Shown: positions 44,454 through 52,075 of the stretch, piece after piece
How positions within the stretch are numbered: position 1 is the first letter of the stretch
Layout of the letters: each line of letters opens with the position of its first letter
DNA from: Robertkochia aurantiaca
Lineage (GTDB): Bacteria > Bacteroidota > Bacteroidia > Flavobacteriales > Flavobacteriaceae
Reading direction: 5' to 3'
Assembly (NCBI RefSeq): GCF_020166495.1
Contig: NZ_JAINZS010000001.1
Span: 372,001 to 436,000, forward strand
DNA: 64,000 bases
The notes under the pieces: generated by a model
Database searches by the model: none
Told to the model about the DNA's origin: nothing
The model's input: the letters and a program-made list of their open reading frames with translations, nothing else
Translations under genes and position numbers: made by a program

Positions 44454-45130
44454 CAGAGTTCGATACTTTCGCCTATATCCAACAGCATCAGGTCTCTATT
44501 CTTCTCATAGAAATATTTCTTGGCTGCATCATGGTCGATTTCGATAAAACCAAAAGTATCGTAGTGATACCCGAGCACCTTATCACATTCCAGGAAATCA
44601 GAAGCAATAGCCGCATCTTCATACCCCATGGTGAAATTATCGCCCACCGGCAGGATCGCAAGATCCAGTCTTGTACGCATGGGTATCAGTTTCATATCCA
44701 TGGTGAGGGCTGTATCTCCGGCTATATAGATATTCTTGTGTTCTCCTTCCAATACGAATCCTCCGGGTTGCCCCCCGAAACTGCCATCACCAAAGGAGGA
44801 AGTGTGAATGGCATTGACATATTTAAGGTTACCAAACTCGAAATCCCAGCTGCCGCCATGGTTCATTGGGTGGGTTTCAAAACCCTTTTCACCGTAGTGA
44901 TTGGCGATCTCATAATTCGAAACTATAACAGCTCCGGTTCGTTTGGCGATCGGTTCCACATCCAGGGTATGATCCTGATGTGCATGTGTTAGCAATATGT
45001 AATCAGCTTTCAGTGAATCGATATCGATATCTGAAGCTTTTTCATTTCCCGATATAAAGGGATCTACTAAAATATGTATATCATTGATCTGTATTCCCAG
45101 ACAGGCATGTCCGTAAAAGGTGATTTTCAT
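44453..45130 (-). CDS. UPF0173 metal-dependent hydrolase (metallo-beta-lactamase fold)
   Basis: Cytoplasmic hydrolase of 225 residues without a signal peptide. It follows the UPF0173 pattern: MKITFYGHACLGIQ, LVDPFISGN, ILLTHAHQDHTLD (HxHxDH metal motif, about 47-55), YVNAIHTSSFG, and NIYIAGDTALTMDM, ending with GYHYDTFGFIE. The substrate is unknown. The one-base overlap with menC and its place at the head of the menC-CPBP-menE group suggest co-expression with menaquinone genes. A secreted relative is at 32930-33673. Confidence 0.9.
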   Translation of the reverse strand: MKITFYGHACLGIQINDIHILVDPFISGNEKASDIDIDSLKADYILLTHAHQDHTLDVEPIAKRTGAVIVSNYEIANHYGEKGFETHPMNHGGSWDFEFGNLKYVNAIHTSSFGDGSFGGQPGGFVLEGEHKNIYIAGDTALTMDMKLIPMRTRLDLAILPVGDNFTMGYEDAAIASDFLECDKVLGYHYDTFGFIEIDHDAAKKYFYEKNRDLMLLDIGESIEL

Positions 45131-45169
45131 AAAAAGAAATTTTTGTTCACCTTTAAAAGTAGGAAAATT

Positions 45170-47125
45170 TTAAGTGAAATTAAACCAAAAGCGCACCCCC
45201 CGGGTTTCCCTGTCGATGTTCAGTTTGGAACGCAGCTGGTTAGCCAGGCGCTGAATAAGACTGAGCCCCATGGATCCTTTAGATACTTCACCAAGATCTT
45301 CAGGCAATCCCACCCCGTCATCGGTATATTCGAAAGACACCTCTTCACCTTTTTTCTTCAGGTAAATATCGATATTTCCTGTTTTACCGTCATTAAAGGC
45401 ATATTTAAACGAATTTGAAACCAGCTCATTGAGAATAAGACCTATGGGAATAGCCCTGTCTACATCGAGCTGAGTGCCTTCTGCATGCACATTGACACTG
45501 ATATCGTAACCCTCCTTTTTGTAGACTGATTGTATACTGGCTACCAGTGATTCTATGTATTCCTGCATCTCGATGACAGAAAGGTCTTCGTTCTGATATA
45601 GCTTCTGATGAATAAGGGCCATTGCCTTAACCCGGTTCTTTCCTTCTTCCAGAGCATTAATGGCTGATTTACTGCGTGTACTTTTAGACTGCAGACTCAA
45701 AAGGCTGGAAACCATCTGCAGGTTGTTCTTTACACGGTGATGTATTTCCTTAAGCAGCGAATCTTTTTCAACAAGAGATTGCTCGATGAACTTCTTCTGG
45801 TTCTCGATAAGGCGTTTGTTCTTAATACTCTTGATATAGGCGATTATAAGGGCAATTACACAGAGAACGCTGAAAATAAGGGCTACGATACTCAGGTAGA
45901 TGGTCTTCTCCCGTTGCAGTATTTCTGAACGGTTGCGTTCCAGGTCCATACGCTGTTGCTCGATAATCGACTCCTTTTGGTTGGTCAGATCGAAAGAAAC
46001 CACAAGGCCGAGTAATTGTTTTCTGAGCTGATTGTATTCCAGAGAATCTTTCAACTGCATGTACCGGTTATAGTAGGTGGCTGCAGAATCCGGCTGATTC
46101 TTTCTCAGATGATAATTAGCCTTCAGTCTGTTAAATTCAGCTATCTTATTATTCACAATACGCGGTTGCATATCAATACTGTCAAGATAAGCCTTTGCCA
46201 GCCTGAGATCATCATTCTCCATATAACATTTAGCCAGTTCTGTCCAAAAGTCAATAGCGTTCTTCTGGTAGCGTCCACGATCATATTCCCTGCTGGCAGA
46301 TATTCCGGCCTCTATATACGGAATAGCTTCTTCATATTTTCCCTGGTCAACAAGACATTTACCCATGTTACCCAGAATCATTCCCTTTAGAAAAATAGCT
46401 TCCCTGAAGTCTGATGGAGTAAGTGTCATTTCATGATCCATGTAACTTTCAATGGTTTCAAGAGCTTTCTCATACTCTTTCAGCGCAGAATAAACAGATC
46501 CGTCTTTCCTTAGAAAAGTGGCTTTCTGATTGAAATATGCCGCCTTTTCAAATCCGTTTCCTTCTTCAAGTACATCTCCATAGGTATTGGCATAATCTAT
46601 CATGGCCTGCCTGTGCAAGCCTATATTGGAGTAAATATCATATAAGGGAACATCAACCCCAAGTTCTTTCAGCTCCATACGTGTTTCCAATTGTTGATTA
46701 TAGAGCTGCATCGCTTCATAGCTATCATCAAGCACCCCCAACATGCGACTTTTGACCTCAAAGTCCATCATGTTTAATGATTCTGAAAGCGCTTCGCCGA
46801 TCTGTATGGATTTTTCGTAATTCCCCAGGTCGTTATAGATTTGTGATTCTATGGTTTTATAGATAAAATAATCCTGGGTGTTTTCTGCTGATTTTGCAGA
46901 ATCTATAGCTTTCCCGACCCATTCGAGCCAACGGTAAGCAGATCTTCTGTCGTATCTGTTAGTTGTTTCAAAGAAGAATTTCAACTGCCCTTCAGAAGAA
47001 GACAGCCCCGTGAAACGTTCATAACTGTTATCGGTTATCCCGGCGCTCTGGCCAGAAACGCTTATAGTAACCGAAAAGCTGCCTATGATCGATAAAAATA
47101 AGGTTGTAAAAATGCTTCGATACAT
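45170..47125 (-). CDS. Sensor histidine kinase with TPR domain (HisKA_2 type)
   Basis: Membrane-bound sensor kinase of 651 residues. A signal peptide (about 1-26) is followed by a large tetratricopeptide-like region (about 35-370, e.g. VYSALKEYEKALETIESYM and GKCLVDQGKYEEAIPYIEAG), presumably periplasmic, a membrane helix (about 409-431), a HisKA_2 dimer domain with EIHHRVKNNLQ (phosphoacceptor histidine probably at 463) and an ATPase domain with ILNELVSNSFKYAF, YTDDGVGLP and GSMGLSLIQRLA. It probably phosphorylates the LytTR regulator encoded 780 bases upstream. The stimulus is unknown. Confidence 0.92.
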   Translation of the reverse strand: MYRSIFTTLFLSIIGSFSVTISVSGQSAGITDNSYERFTGLSSSEGQLKFFFETTNRYDRRSAYRWLEWVGKAIDSAKSAENTQDYFIYKTIESQIYNDLGNYEKSIQIGEALSESLNMMDFEVKSRMLGVLDDSYEAMQLYNQQLETRMELKELGVDVPLYDIYSNIGLHRQAMIDYANTYGDVLEEGNGFEKAAYFNQKATFLRKDGSVYSALKEYEKALETIESYMDHEMTLTPSDFREAIFLKGMILGNMGKCLVDQGKYEEAIPYIEAGISASREYDRGRYQKNAIDFWTELAKCYMENDDLRLAKAYLDSIDMQPRIVNNKIAEFNRLKANYHLRKNQPDSAATYYNRYMQLKDSLEYNQLRKQLLGLVVSFDLTNQKESIIEQQRMDLERNRSEILQREKTIYLSIVALIFSVLCVIALIIAYIKSIKNKRLIENQKKFIEQSLVEKDSLLKEIHHRVKNNLQMVSSLLSLQSKSTRSKSAINALEEGKNRVKAMALIHQKLYQNEDLSVIEMQEYIESLVASIQSVYKKEGYDISVNVHAEGTQLDVDRAIPIGLILNELVSNSFKYAFNDGKTGNIDIYLKKKGEEVSFEYTDDGVGLPEDLGEVSKGSMGLSLIQRLANQLRSKLNIDRETRGVRFWFNFT

Positions 47126-47174
47126 ATTTCGTTTGGGGTTGAAACTTGCTGGTGGGATATCTTCAGGTGTATGG

Positions 47175-47204
47175 AAAAAGCCTAAATTTTCATTTAGGCT
47201 TTCT
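47175..47204 (-). terminator. Minus-strand terminator shortly before the kinase gene
   Basis: AAAGCCTAAAT and ATTTAGGCTTT form a perfect 11-base stem with a four-base loop; on the minus strand it ends in five T. It lies 50 bases upstream of the kinase start, so it ends a transcript that comes from further upstream. Confidence 0.8.
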
Positions 47205-47246
47205 ATTCACTGAAAACATATAACTAAAAGCATGTCTTACTTTTCG

Positions 47247-47393
47247 CTATACGATTAACATCTTAACAGCGGGATAAACATAGGTCTTTTCCCCAACCCA
47301 GATAAATAATTGTTGTATAAAGGCGGCATTTTGTTGTGTATTCAAAATATCAGGAAAAGCGGCAAATACTTTATAGCATATAGTCTCAGACAT
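47247..47393 (-). CDS. Doubtful 48-residue open frame in the regulator-kinase gap
   Basis: A short open frame starting MSETICYKVFAAF, 48 residues, lies between two minus-strand terminators, with the next terminator 43 bases after its stop. It has hydrophobic patches (FIQQLFIWVG) but no motif I know and no promoter element. A frame of this length can occur by chance here, so it is only a candidate. Confidence 0.2.
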   Translation of the reverse strand: MSETICYKVFAAFPDILNTQQNAAFIQQLFIWVGEKTYVYPAVKMLIV

Positions 47394-47462
47394 CACTTCC
47401 CTGAGAACATTCGTGTCTTAAACGGGATCGACAAAAAGCAACTTAAGCACCAGGTATCGGTG

Positions 47463-47504
47463 TATAAAAAAAACGAGCCTTAAGGGGTACTTAAAACTCG
47501 TTTT
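47463..47504 (-). terminator. Minus-strand terminator with two U-G pairs in the stem
   Basis: On the minus strand, GAGTTTTAAG pairs with CTTAAGGCTC (two adjacent T-G pairs), extended by AAAAC/GTTTT, and is followed by eight T. On the plus strand the same positions would be C-A mismatches, so the direction is clear. Confidence 0.8.
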
Positions 47505-47679
47505 GGGGCATCATTATGAAACAAGTTGCTTAGGCTATTAATCAACTTTTTCTAATCGATGGAGTAAACTTAGCATTTTAGCAGCTTTCAGGGCAAAACT
47601 TTGTTGTCAACCTGGCAGGAGATGTTGTAAAACATAAGATATGAGCCTTTTAACTACTTTCGATACGGGTAAAAAATAA

Positions 47680-47717
47680 AAAGAGCCCCGGAGATCCGGA
47701 ACTCTTTTCACGAAAAC
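47680..47717 (-). terminator. Minus-strand terminator downstream of the response regulator
   Basis: On the minus strand, GAGTTCCGG pairs with CCGGGGCTC around an ATCT loop, again with two T-G pairs, flanked by AAAA/TTTT and a T run. It is about 190 bases after the regulator's stop codon and resembles the terminator at 47463-47504 in build. Confidence 0.8.
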
Positions 47718-47905
47718 CATTAGTGTAGGTGTTAGGTATTAGTTTATTCAGGGCTATTTGAACTGATAACATTTAGGGCATCGTATCAGTCATTAATAAC
47801 TAACAACACTGTAAATGTATATCAGCACTTGCGCAAAGAAAAATTATTGTTGCCAGTCAAGACTATGTTGTTGCGTAAAACACTCTGAATGTGGTTACTA
47901 CTTTT

Positions 47906-48658
47906 TCAGGAGTTCATATTTGAGAGGATAAAATCCTTAAAGTCTTTGGAAATAGGAATGGTCTGACCGTTGATAACAATATCACGGGAATTAATCGCCT
48001 GAATGTGGTCCAGGTTCACGATATATGACTTATGAGCCCGGTAGAATTGGTGAGAAGGCAGTTTTTCCAAATAATCCTTTAAAGCGGAACGTACCAGGTA
48101 GGTTTTATCAGCCGTATTTACTTCCAGATAGACGTTATCGGCCTTGACAAAGTGAATATCGTCGAACGGGATGCGGTGATAATGCTGGTTTTTCTTGACA
48201 AAAATCGAATTTCGAAGTACCGAATTCGATACATGATCATCCTGTGAATTGTTCGTCTCCCCTGCCTGAGACAGGTTGGTCTCATTAAAATTTGAAAGAG
48301 CGATCTCGATAGACGTGAACAGATCCTGCTGTTCAAAAGGTTTTACCAGGTATCCGTTCGGTTTGACCGTTTTAGCATTTTCCACCGTTGCCTTATCCGA
48401 ATTGGAGGTTACAAAGATGAAGGGAATATTGCAGTTTTCCCTGATGTATTTACCGACATCGATTCCGGTCTTTTCAGTAGCCAGAATGATATCGACTAAT
48501 GCCAGATCAACTTCATTGTTACTGAGGGCTTCTACAGCACTCTCATAATCAACAACATTGGCTACGATATCGTAACCGATCTCTTCAAGCATGGATTGCA
48601 TGTCATCAGCTATGATCACATTATCCTCAACAATAAGAATCTTAATGAGTGGGTCCAA
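47906..48658 (-). CDS. LytTR-family response regulator
   Basis: DNA-binding two-component regulator of 250 residues. The receiver domain (about 5-120) has the acidic pair ED at 11-12, the phosphoacceptor aspartate at 56 in LALVDIIL, and the lysine at 106 in YLVKPF. A linker (about 120-150) leads to a LytTR domain (about 150-245, with KNQHYHRIPFDDIHFVKAD and FYRAHKSYIVNLDHIQAI). The frame starts at TTG (48658); no ATG or GTG precedes it in frame, and the next ATG would remove the first receiver strand. The likely partner is the HisKA_2 kinase downstream, separated by a 780-base gap. Confidence 0.93.
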   Translation of the reverse strand: MDPLIKILIVEDNVIIADDMQSMLEEIGYDIVANVVDYESAVEALSNNEVDLALVDIILATEKTGIDVGKYIRENCNIPFIFVTSNSDKATVENAKTVKPNGYLVKPFEQQDLFTSIEIALSNFNETNLSQAGETNNSQDDHVSNSVLRNSIFVKKNQHYHRIPFDDIHFVKADNVYLEVNTADKTYLVRSALKDYLEKLPSHQFYRAHKSYIVNLDHIQAINSRDIVINGQTIPISKDFKDFILSNMNS

Positions 48659-48699
48659 AGTAGTTAGTATTAGTTATTTAGTTTAGAAGGTCTTTAAAT

Positions 48700-49608
48700 C
48701 TACAAAAAAATATTAAAACCGGTCATGAAGAGAATGGAAAAGAGAAAGGTGCTCAGAGCCAGGGGCTTCAGTTCTTTATCAAGTACAGAAGGGTCTTTAC
48801 TATCGGCTACCCTTTTGAGGTGAAGCCCCAGGGGAATAAAACTAAGCACGAATAAGAAGTTAAACCACGAGCTAAAGTTCAGGTATGCGAAGTACAGACT
48901 GCTCAGCATTCCGGCAACCACCAATACATAATGATAGGTTCGGGCTTTGTTTATCCCCATTTTGACGGCCAGGGTGATCTTTCCGGCATTTCGGTCGCTT
49001 TTGATATCTCTCATATTGTTAAGATTCAGAACACCCACACTGAAAAACCCAATGGTAACCGCCGGTAAAAAGACCTCCACAGTCAGAGCCTTGGTATAAA
49101 GAAAGTAGCATCCCACTACGGCAAGCAGGCCAAAGAACAGAAATACGAACAGGTCTCCAAGGCCTCTGTAACCGTATGCACTTCGCCCCACAGTATAGGT
49201 AATGGCAGCCATTACAGAGATCAGGCCCAATATGAAAAATAACAAGGCATACCAAAGGTAGTCAGTGCCAAAAGCAAGATAGATCAGTATCATAGCTGAA
49301 AGCAGGCTTATCACCCCCGTAATCACTATGGCTGCCTTGAGTTCAGAAGCAGTAAGCAACCCGCTCTGCATGGCTCTGGCCGGCCCTATTCTTTCTTCGT
49401 TATCAGTGCCTTTTACTCCGTCGCCATAGTCATTTGCAAAATTAGACAAGACCTGGAAACCAATGGTGGTGATTATTGCCAGTAAAAAGATCTGTATATC
49501 GAAGGCATGATCGATCAGGGCAACTGCCGAACCGGTGATGATACCGGAAACCGATAGCGGAAGGGTTCGCAACCGCGCAGCATTGAGGTAAGCTTTGGTT
49601 TTCTTCAT
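48700..49608 (-). CDS. menA: 1,4-Dihydroxy-2-naphthoate polyprenyltransferase
   Basis: Inner-membrane prenyltransferase that joins DHNA to a polyprenyl diphosphate and releases CO2, giving demethylmenaquinone. The 302 residues contain about eight or nine hydrophobic helices and both aspartate-rich motifs of the UbiA superfamily: NFANDYGDGVKGTD (about 57-70) and NMRDIKSDRNAGKITL (about 198-213). The N-terminus (AARLRTLPLSVSGIITG) is typical of MenA. The start overlaps the stop of the SPOR gene by one base. Confidence 0.95.
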   Translation of the reverse strand: MKKTKAYLNAARLRTLPLSVSGIITGSAVALIDHAFDIQIFLLAIITTIGFQVLSNFANDYGDGVKGTDNEERIGPARAMQSGLLTASELKAAIVITGVISLLSAMILIYLAFGTDYLWYALLFFILGLISVMAAITYTVGRSAYGYRGLGDLFVFLFFGLLAVVGCYFLYTKALTVEVFLPAVTIGFFSVGVLNLNNMRDIKSDRNAGKITLAVKMGINKARTYHYVLVVAGMLSSLYFAYLNFSSWFNFLFVLSFIPLGLHLKRVADSKDPSVLDKELKPLALSTFLFSILFMTGFNIFL

Positions 49609-50198
49609 TAAAAGGCTTCTTCTATTTTAATCCTTTTTCCATTCCTGTATGAAGCTATAAATGCATCTTCAAAGCCCATGGTTATCAATTCCTTTCTCAA
49701 TTCCCTGGCTTCTTCGAGGGTTGCAAAATTTCCAAGGGCATATCTGTTGATCGACTGGTCTGAAGTAACCTTCATTCCATCGAATGCCCTAGAAAGCAAT
49801 GGAAGTTTTCTTTCTTCAAAAGCTCCTACCTGTACGGTGTACAGAAGGCGTTCCGGATCGAGCAAACTATCGGCCAATACCAGGGAACGTTTCAAAGCTT
49901 CATTTTCAGAACGAAGCCCGGCTATGGTTTGGCGCAGTTCTTCAACTTCCTCTATACCTATCGTCTCAGAGGCACGAACCTGTTCAGATGGCTCTGAAAC
50001 ATAGGTAATGACCCCCCATGTTATCGAACATGCCAGTAAAAACAGTAAGACTCCTGAAACAACGAGATGCTTTTTTTTTGAAAGGGCATAAGCGGAACGT
50101 TCTTTTTTCAGAACTCTGAGCAATCGTTCTTCAGACTGCTCCTTTTTCTCAAGGCTCTCATGCAGCCTTACAAGGTGTTTTTCCTCGACATAAGGCAT
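49608..50198 (-). CDS. Single-pass membrane protein with C-terminal SPOR domain
   Basis: A 196-residue protein from MPYVEEKHLVRLHESLEK. A charged cytoplasmic coiled segment (about 5-40) is followed by one membrane helix (about 46-64, VVSGVLLFLLACSITWGVI), a second coiled coil (about 80-108, IEEVEELRQTIAGLRSENEAL) and a SPOR domain (about 120-190: YTVQVGAFEER, then YALGNFATLEEARELRKELI). SPOR domains bind glycan strands lacking stem peptides, often at division sites. The frame can be extended to 50309, but that part overlaps menB and has no domain, so the ATG at 50198 is used. It sits between menB and menA and overlaps menA by one base. Confidence 0.8.
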   Translation of the reverse strand: MPYVEEKHLVRLHESLEKKEQSEERLLRVLKKERSAYALSKKKHLVVSGVLLFLLACSITWGVITYVSEPSEQVRASETIGIEEVEELRQTIAGLRSENEALKRSLVLADSLLDPERLLYTVQVGAFEERKLPLLSRAFDGMKVTSDQSINRYALGNFATLEEARELRKELITMGFEDAFIASYRNGKRIKIEEAF

Positions 50199-50232
50199 GG
50201 TATATGGTTTATGGTTGGACTCTAAGGTAGAT

Positions 50233-51075
50233 CTACGGAATCCATTTAATATCGGAAAAGTCAGGTTTTCTTTTCTCAAGGAAGGCATTGCGCCCTTCCT
50301 TGGCCTCATCCGTCATATAGGCTAAACGGGTTGCTTCACCCGCAAAAACCTGCTGTCCCACCATTCCGTCATCCGTAAGATTAAAAGCAAACTTAAGCAT
50401 TTTGATTGAAGTAGGAGATTTCTGAAGAATCTCCTGTGCCCACTGATAAGCCGTGTCTTCCAGCTCGCTATGAGGCACCACAGCATTGACCATTCCCATT
50501 TCATAGGCTTCCTGAGCTGAATAGTTTCGTCCCAGAAAGAAAATTTCGCGTGCGCGCTTTTGTCCCACCATTTTGGCCAGGTACGCAGAACCATACCCCC
50601 CGTCAAAACTGGTTACATCAGCATCGGTCTGTTTAAATATAGCATGTTCTTCTGAAGCGAGGGTCAGGTCGCAGACCACATGAAGACTATGGCCTCCTCC
50701 TACTGCCCAACCGGGAACCACAGCGATGACCACTTTTGACATGAAACGAATTAATCGTTGAACTTCGAGTATATTAAGCCTCGGCATTCCTTCATCATCA
50801 ACATACCCCTGATGACCACGGGCATTCTGGTCTCCACCGCTGCAAAAAGAATAAACCCCGTCTTTGGGAGAAGGTCCCTCTGCTGAAAACAGAATGACCC
50901 CGATACCGGTATCTTCACGGGCATCGACAAATGCCTCGAACAATTCTGCCACTGTTCTAGGCCTGAACGCATTTCTCACTTCCGGTCTGTTAAAGGCTAT
51001 ACGTGCAACGCCGTTAGCTTTCTTATAGGTGATATCCTGGTATTCTTTTACTGTTTTCCATTCAGGTTTACTCAT
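50233..51075 (-). CDS. menB: 1,4-Dihydroxy-2-naphthoyl-CoA synthase
   Basis: Closes the second ring of menaquinone by converting o-succinylbenzoyl-CoA to DHNA-CoA; a crotonase-fold enzyme. The 280 residues have ARIAFNRPEVRNAFRPRTV (about 24-42), YSFCSGGDQNARG (oxyanion and bicarbonate-site region, about 75-87), VPGWAVGGGHSLHVVCDLTLA (about 120-140), TSFDGGYGSAYLAKMVG and the C-terminal EGRNAFLEKRKPDFSD. These are the standard MenB features. It is 34 bases upstream of the SPOR gene. Confidence 0.97.
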   Translation of the reverse strand: MSKPEWKTVKEYQDITYKKANGVARIAFNRPEVRNAFRPRTVAELFEAFVDAREDTGIGVILFSAEGPSPKDGVYSFCSGGDQNARGHQGYVDDEGMPRLNILEVQRLIRFMSKVVIAVVPGWAVGGGHSLHVVCDLTLASEEHAIFKQTDADVTSFDGGYGSAYLAKMVGQKRAREIFFLGRNYSAQEAYEMGMVNAVVPHSELEDTAYQWAQEILQKSPTSIKMLKFAFNLTDDGMVGQQVFAGEATRLAYMTDEAKEGRNAFLEKRKPDFSDIKWIP

Positions 51076-51142
51076 GAATCTATGCTTTAAAAAATGAAAT
51101 TAATCAAATATTTTCTAATTGAAAGTTAAGGCGTATACCGGT

Positions 51143-51979
51143 TCAGGATTCGATCAGGCGTATCCCTCCCTCTTCGATGGTAATGCGCCTCTTTTTATAC
51201 AAAATGCCCACAGCCTTTTTAAAACTCTTTTTACTCATTTGCAGTTCCCTGCTGATCGTTTCCGGGTCGCTCTTATCGTGCAAGGGCAGGTAGCCGCCGT
51301 TATCTTTCAGGGTCTTTAGAACCTTTTCTGCGGAAGGCTCCAGATTGCGTACACCCTGCACCTGCAAGGCCACATCGATCTTATTATCTTCCCTGATCTT
51401 CTTGATATAGCCTTTGAGGTGTTCTCCAAGGTGTAGTTTTCTGAAGATCTCATCCTGGTACACCAGGCCCTTATGTCGGTTGTTTATTATAACTTCTACC
51501 CCAAGGTCTGTAAATCTCTTTACGATCAGGTCTACTTCCTGATTCTCATCAACAGTGACCTCATCATTCGAAAGAAAACGGTCTGTTTTGCTGGAACCAA
51601 CCAGTCGCCCGGTCTTCTCATCTTCGTAAAGGTAGACCAGGTAATGTTTTCCTTCTTCCATTTTTCTGGCCTGCTCTCTGAAGGGAACGAACAAGTGCTT
51701 TTCCAACCCCCAGTTCATGAAAGCTCCGATCTGGGAAACATCTGCGACCTTTAGCAGTCCGAATTCACCTAAAGTAATAGCAGGCTTCAGGGTTGTTGCC
51801 ACCGGCCTTTCATCATGGTCGAGGTAACAGAACACCGTCATTTTATCTCCCAGCTCATAGTCTTCAGGAACATATTTATTGGGTAAGAGAATATCATTCC
51901 CTTCCTCATCGGTTAAAAAAAGCCCTACTGAAGTATGGCGATCGATGGTTAGCGTGTTGTAAGAGCCTGTTTTTATCAT
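51143..51979 (-). CDS. cvfB: CvfB/YitL-family S1 RNA-binding protein
   Basis: RNA-binding protein of 278 residues starting MIKTGSYNTLTIDR. Three S1-type OB folds are recognisable (about 1-60, 70-135, 140-205; e.g. SVGLFLTDEEGNDILLP and GAFMNWGLEKHLFVPFREQ), followed by a C-terminal winged helix (about 215-275, LPLHDKSDPETISRELQMSKKSFKKA). CvfB of Staphylococcus affects virulence-gene RNA; the role in flavobacteria is unknown. A longer frame opens 12 codons upstream but overlaps the promoter element, so the ATG at 51979 is used. Confidence 0.9.
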   Translation of the reverse strand: MIKTGSYNTLTIDRHTSVGLFLTDEEGNDILLPNKYVPEDYELGDKMTVFCYLDHDERPVATTLKPAITLGEFGLLKVADVSQIGAFMNWGLEKHLFVPFREQARKMEEGKHYLVYLYEDEKTGRLVGSSKTDRFLSNDEVTVDENQEVDLIVKRFTDLGVEVIINNRHKGLVYQDEIFRKLHLGEHLKGYIKKIREDNKIDVALQVQGVRNLEPSAEKVLKTLKDNGGYLPLHDKSDPETISRELQMSKKSFKKAVGILYKKRRITIEEGGIRLIES

Positions 51980-51983
51980 GTAA

Positions 51984-52016
51984 CAAAAGTACATCAATCT
52001 CTGCGAGTCGCCCAAA
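51984..52016 (-). promoter_or_regulatory. Promoter of cvfB, almost touching the start codon
   Basis: On the minus strand TTTG (52016-52013), a 21-base spacer and TACTTTTG (51991-51984) match both consensus halves. The -7 box ends five bases from the ATG, so the mRNA should be leaderless or nearly so. Confidence 0.75.
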
Positions 52017-52075
52017 ACACTGTTAAAAATATCAGTTTATATTTTATACATTTATCTTCCTAAACCTGATTTAAA

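Noticed and set aside
47680-47720. 37-codon frame (MVFVKRVPDLRG...) on the minus strand
   Set aside because: It reads straight through a strong terminator hairpin, so its codons reflect the stem rather than coding.
50199-50309. 37-residue N-terminal extension of the SPOR protein
   Set aside because: It overlaps the end of menB, has no domain, and an ATG at 50198 gives a normal start for the protein.
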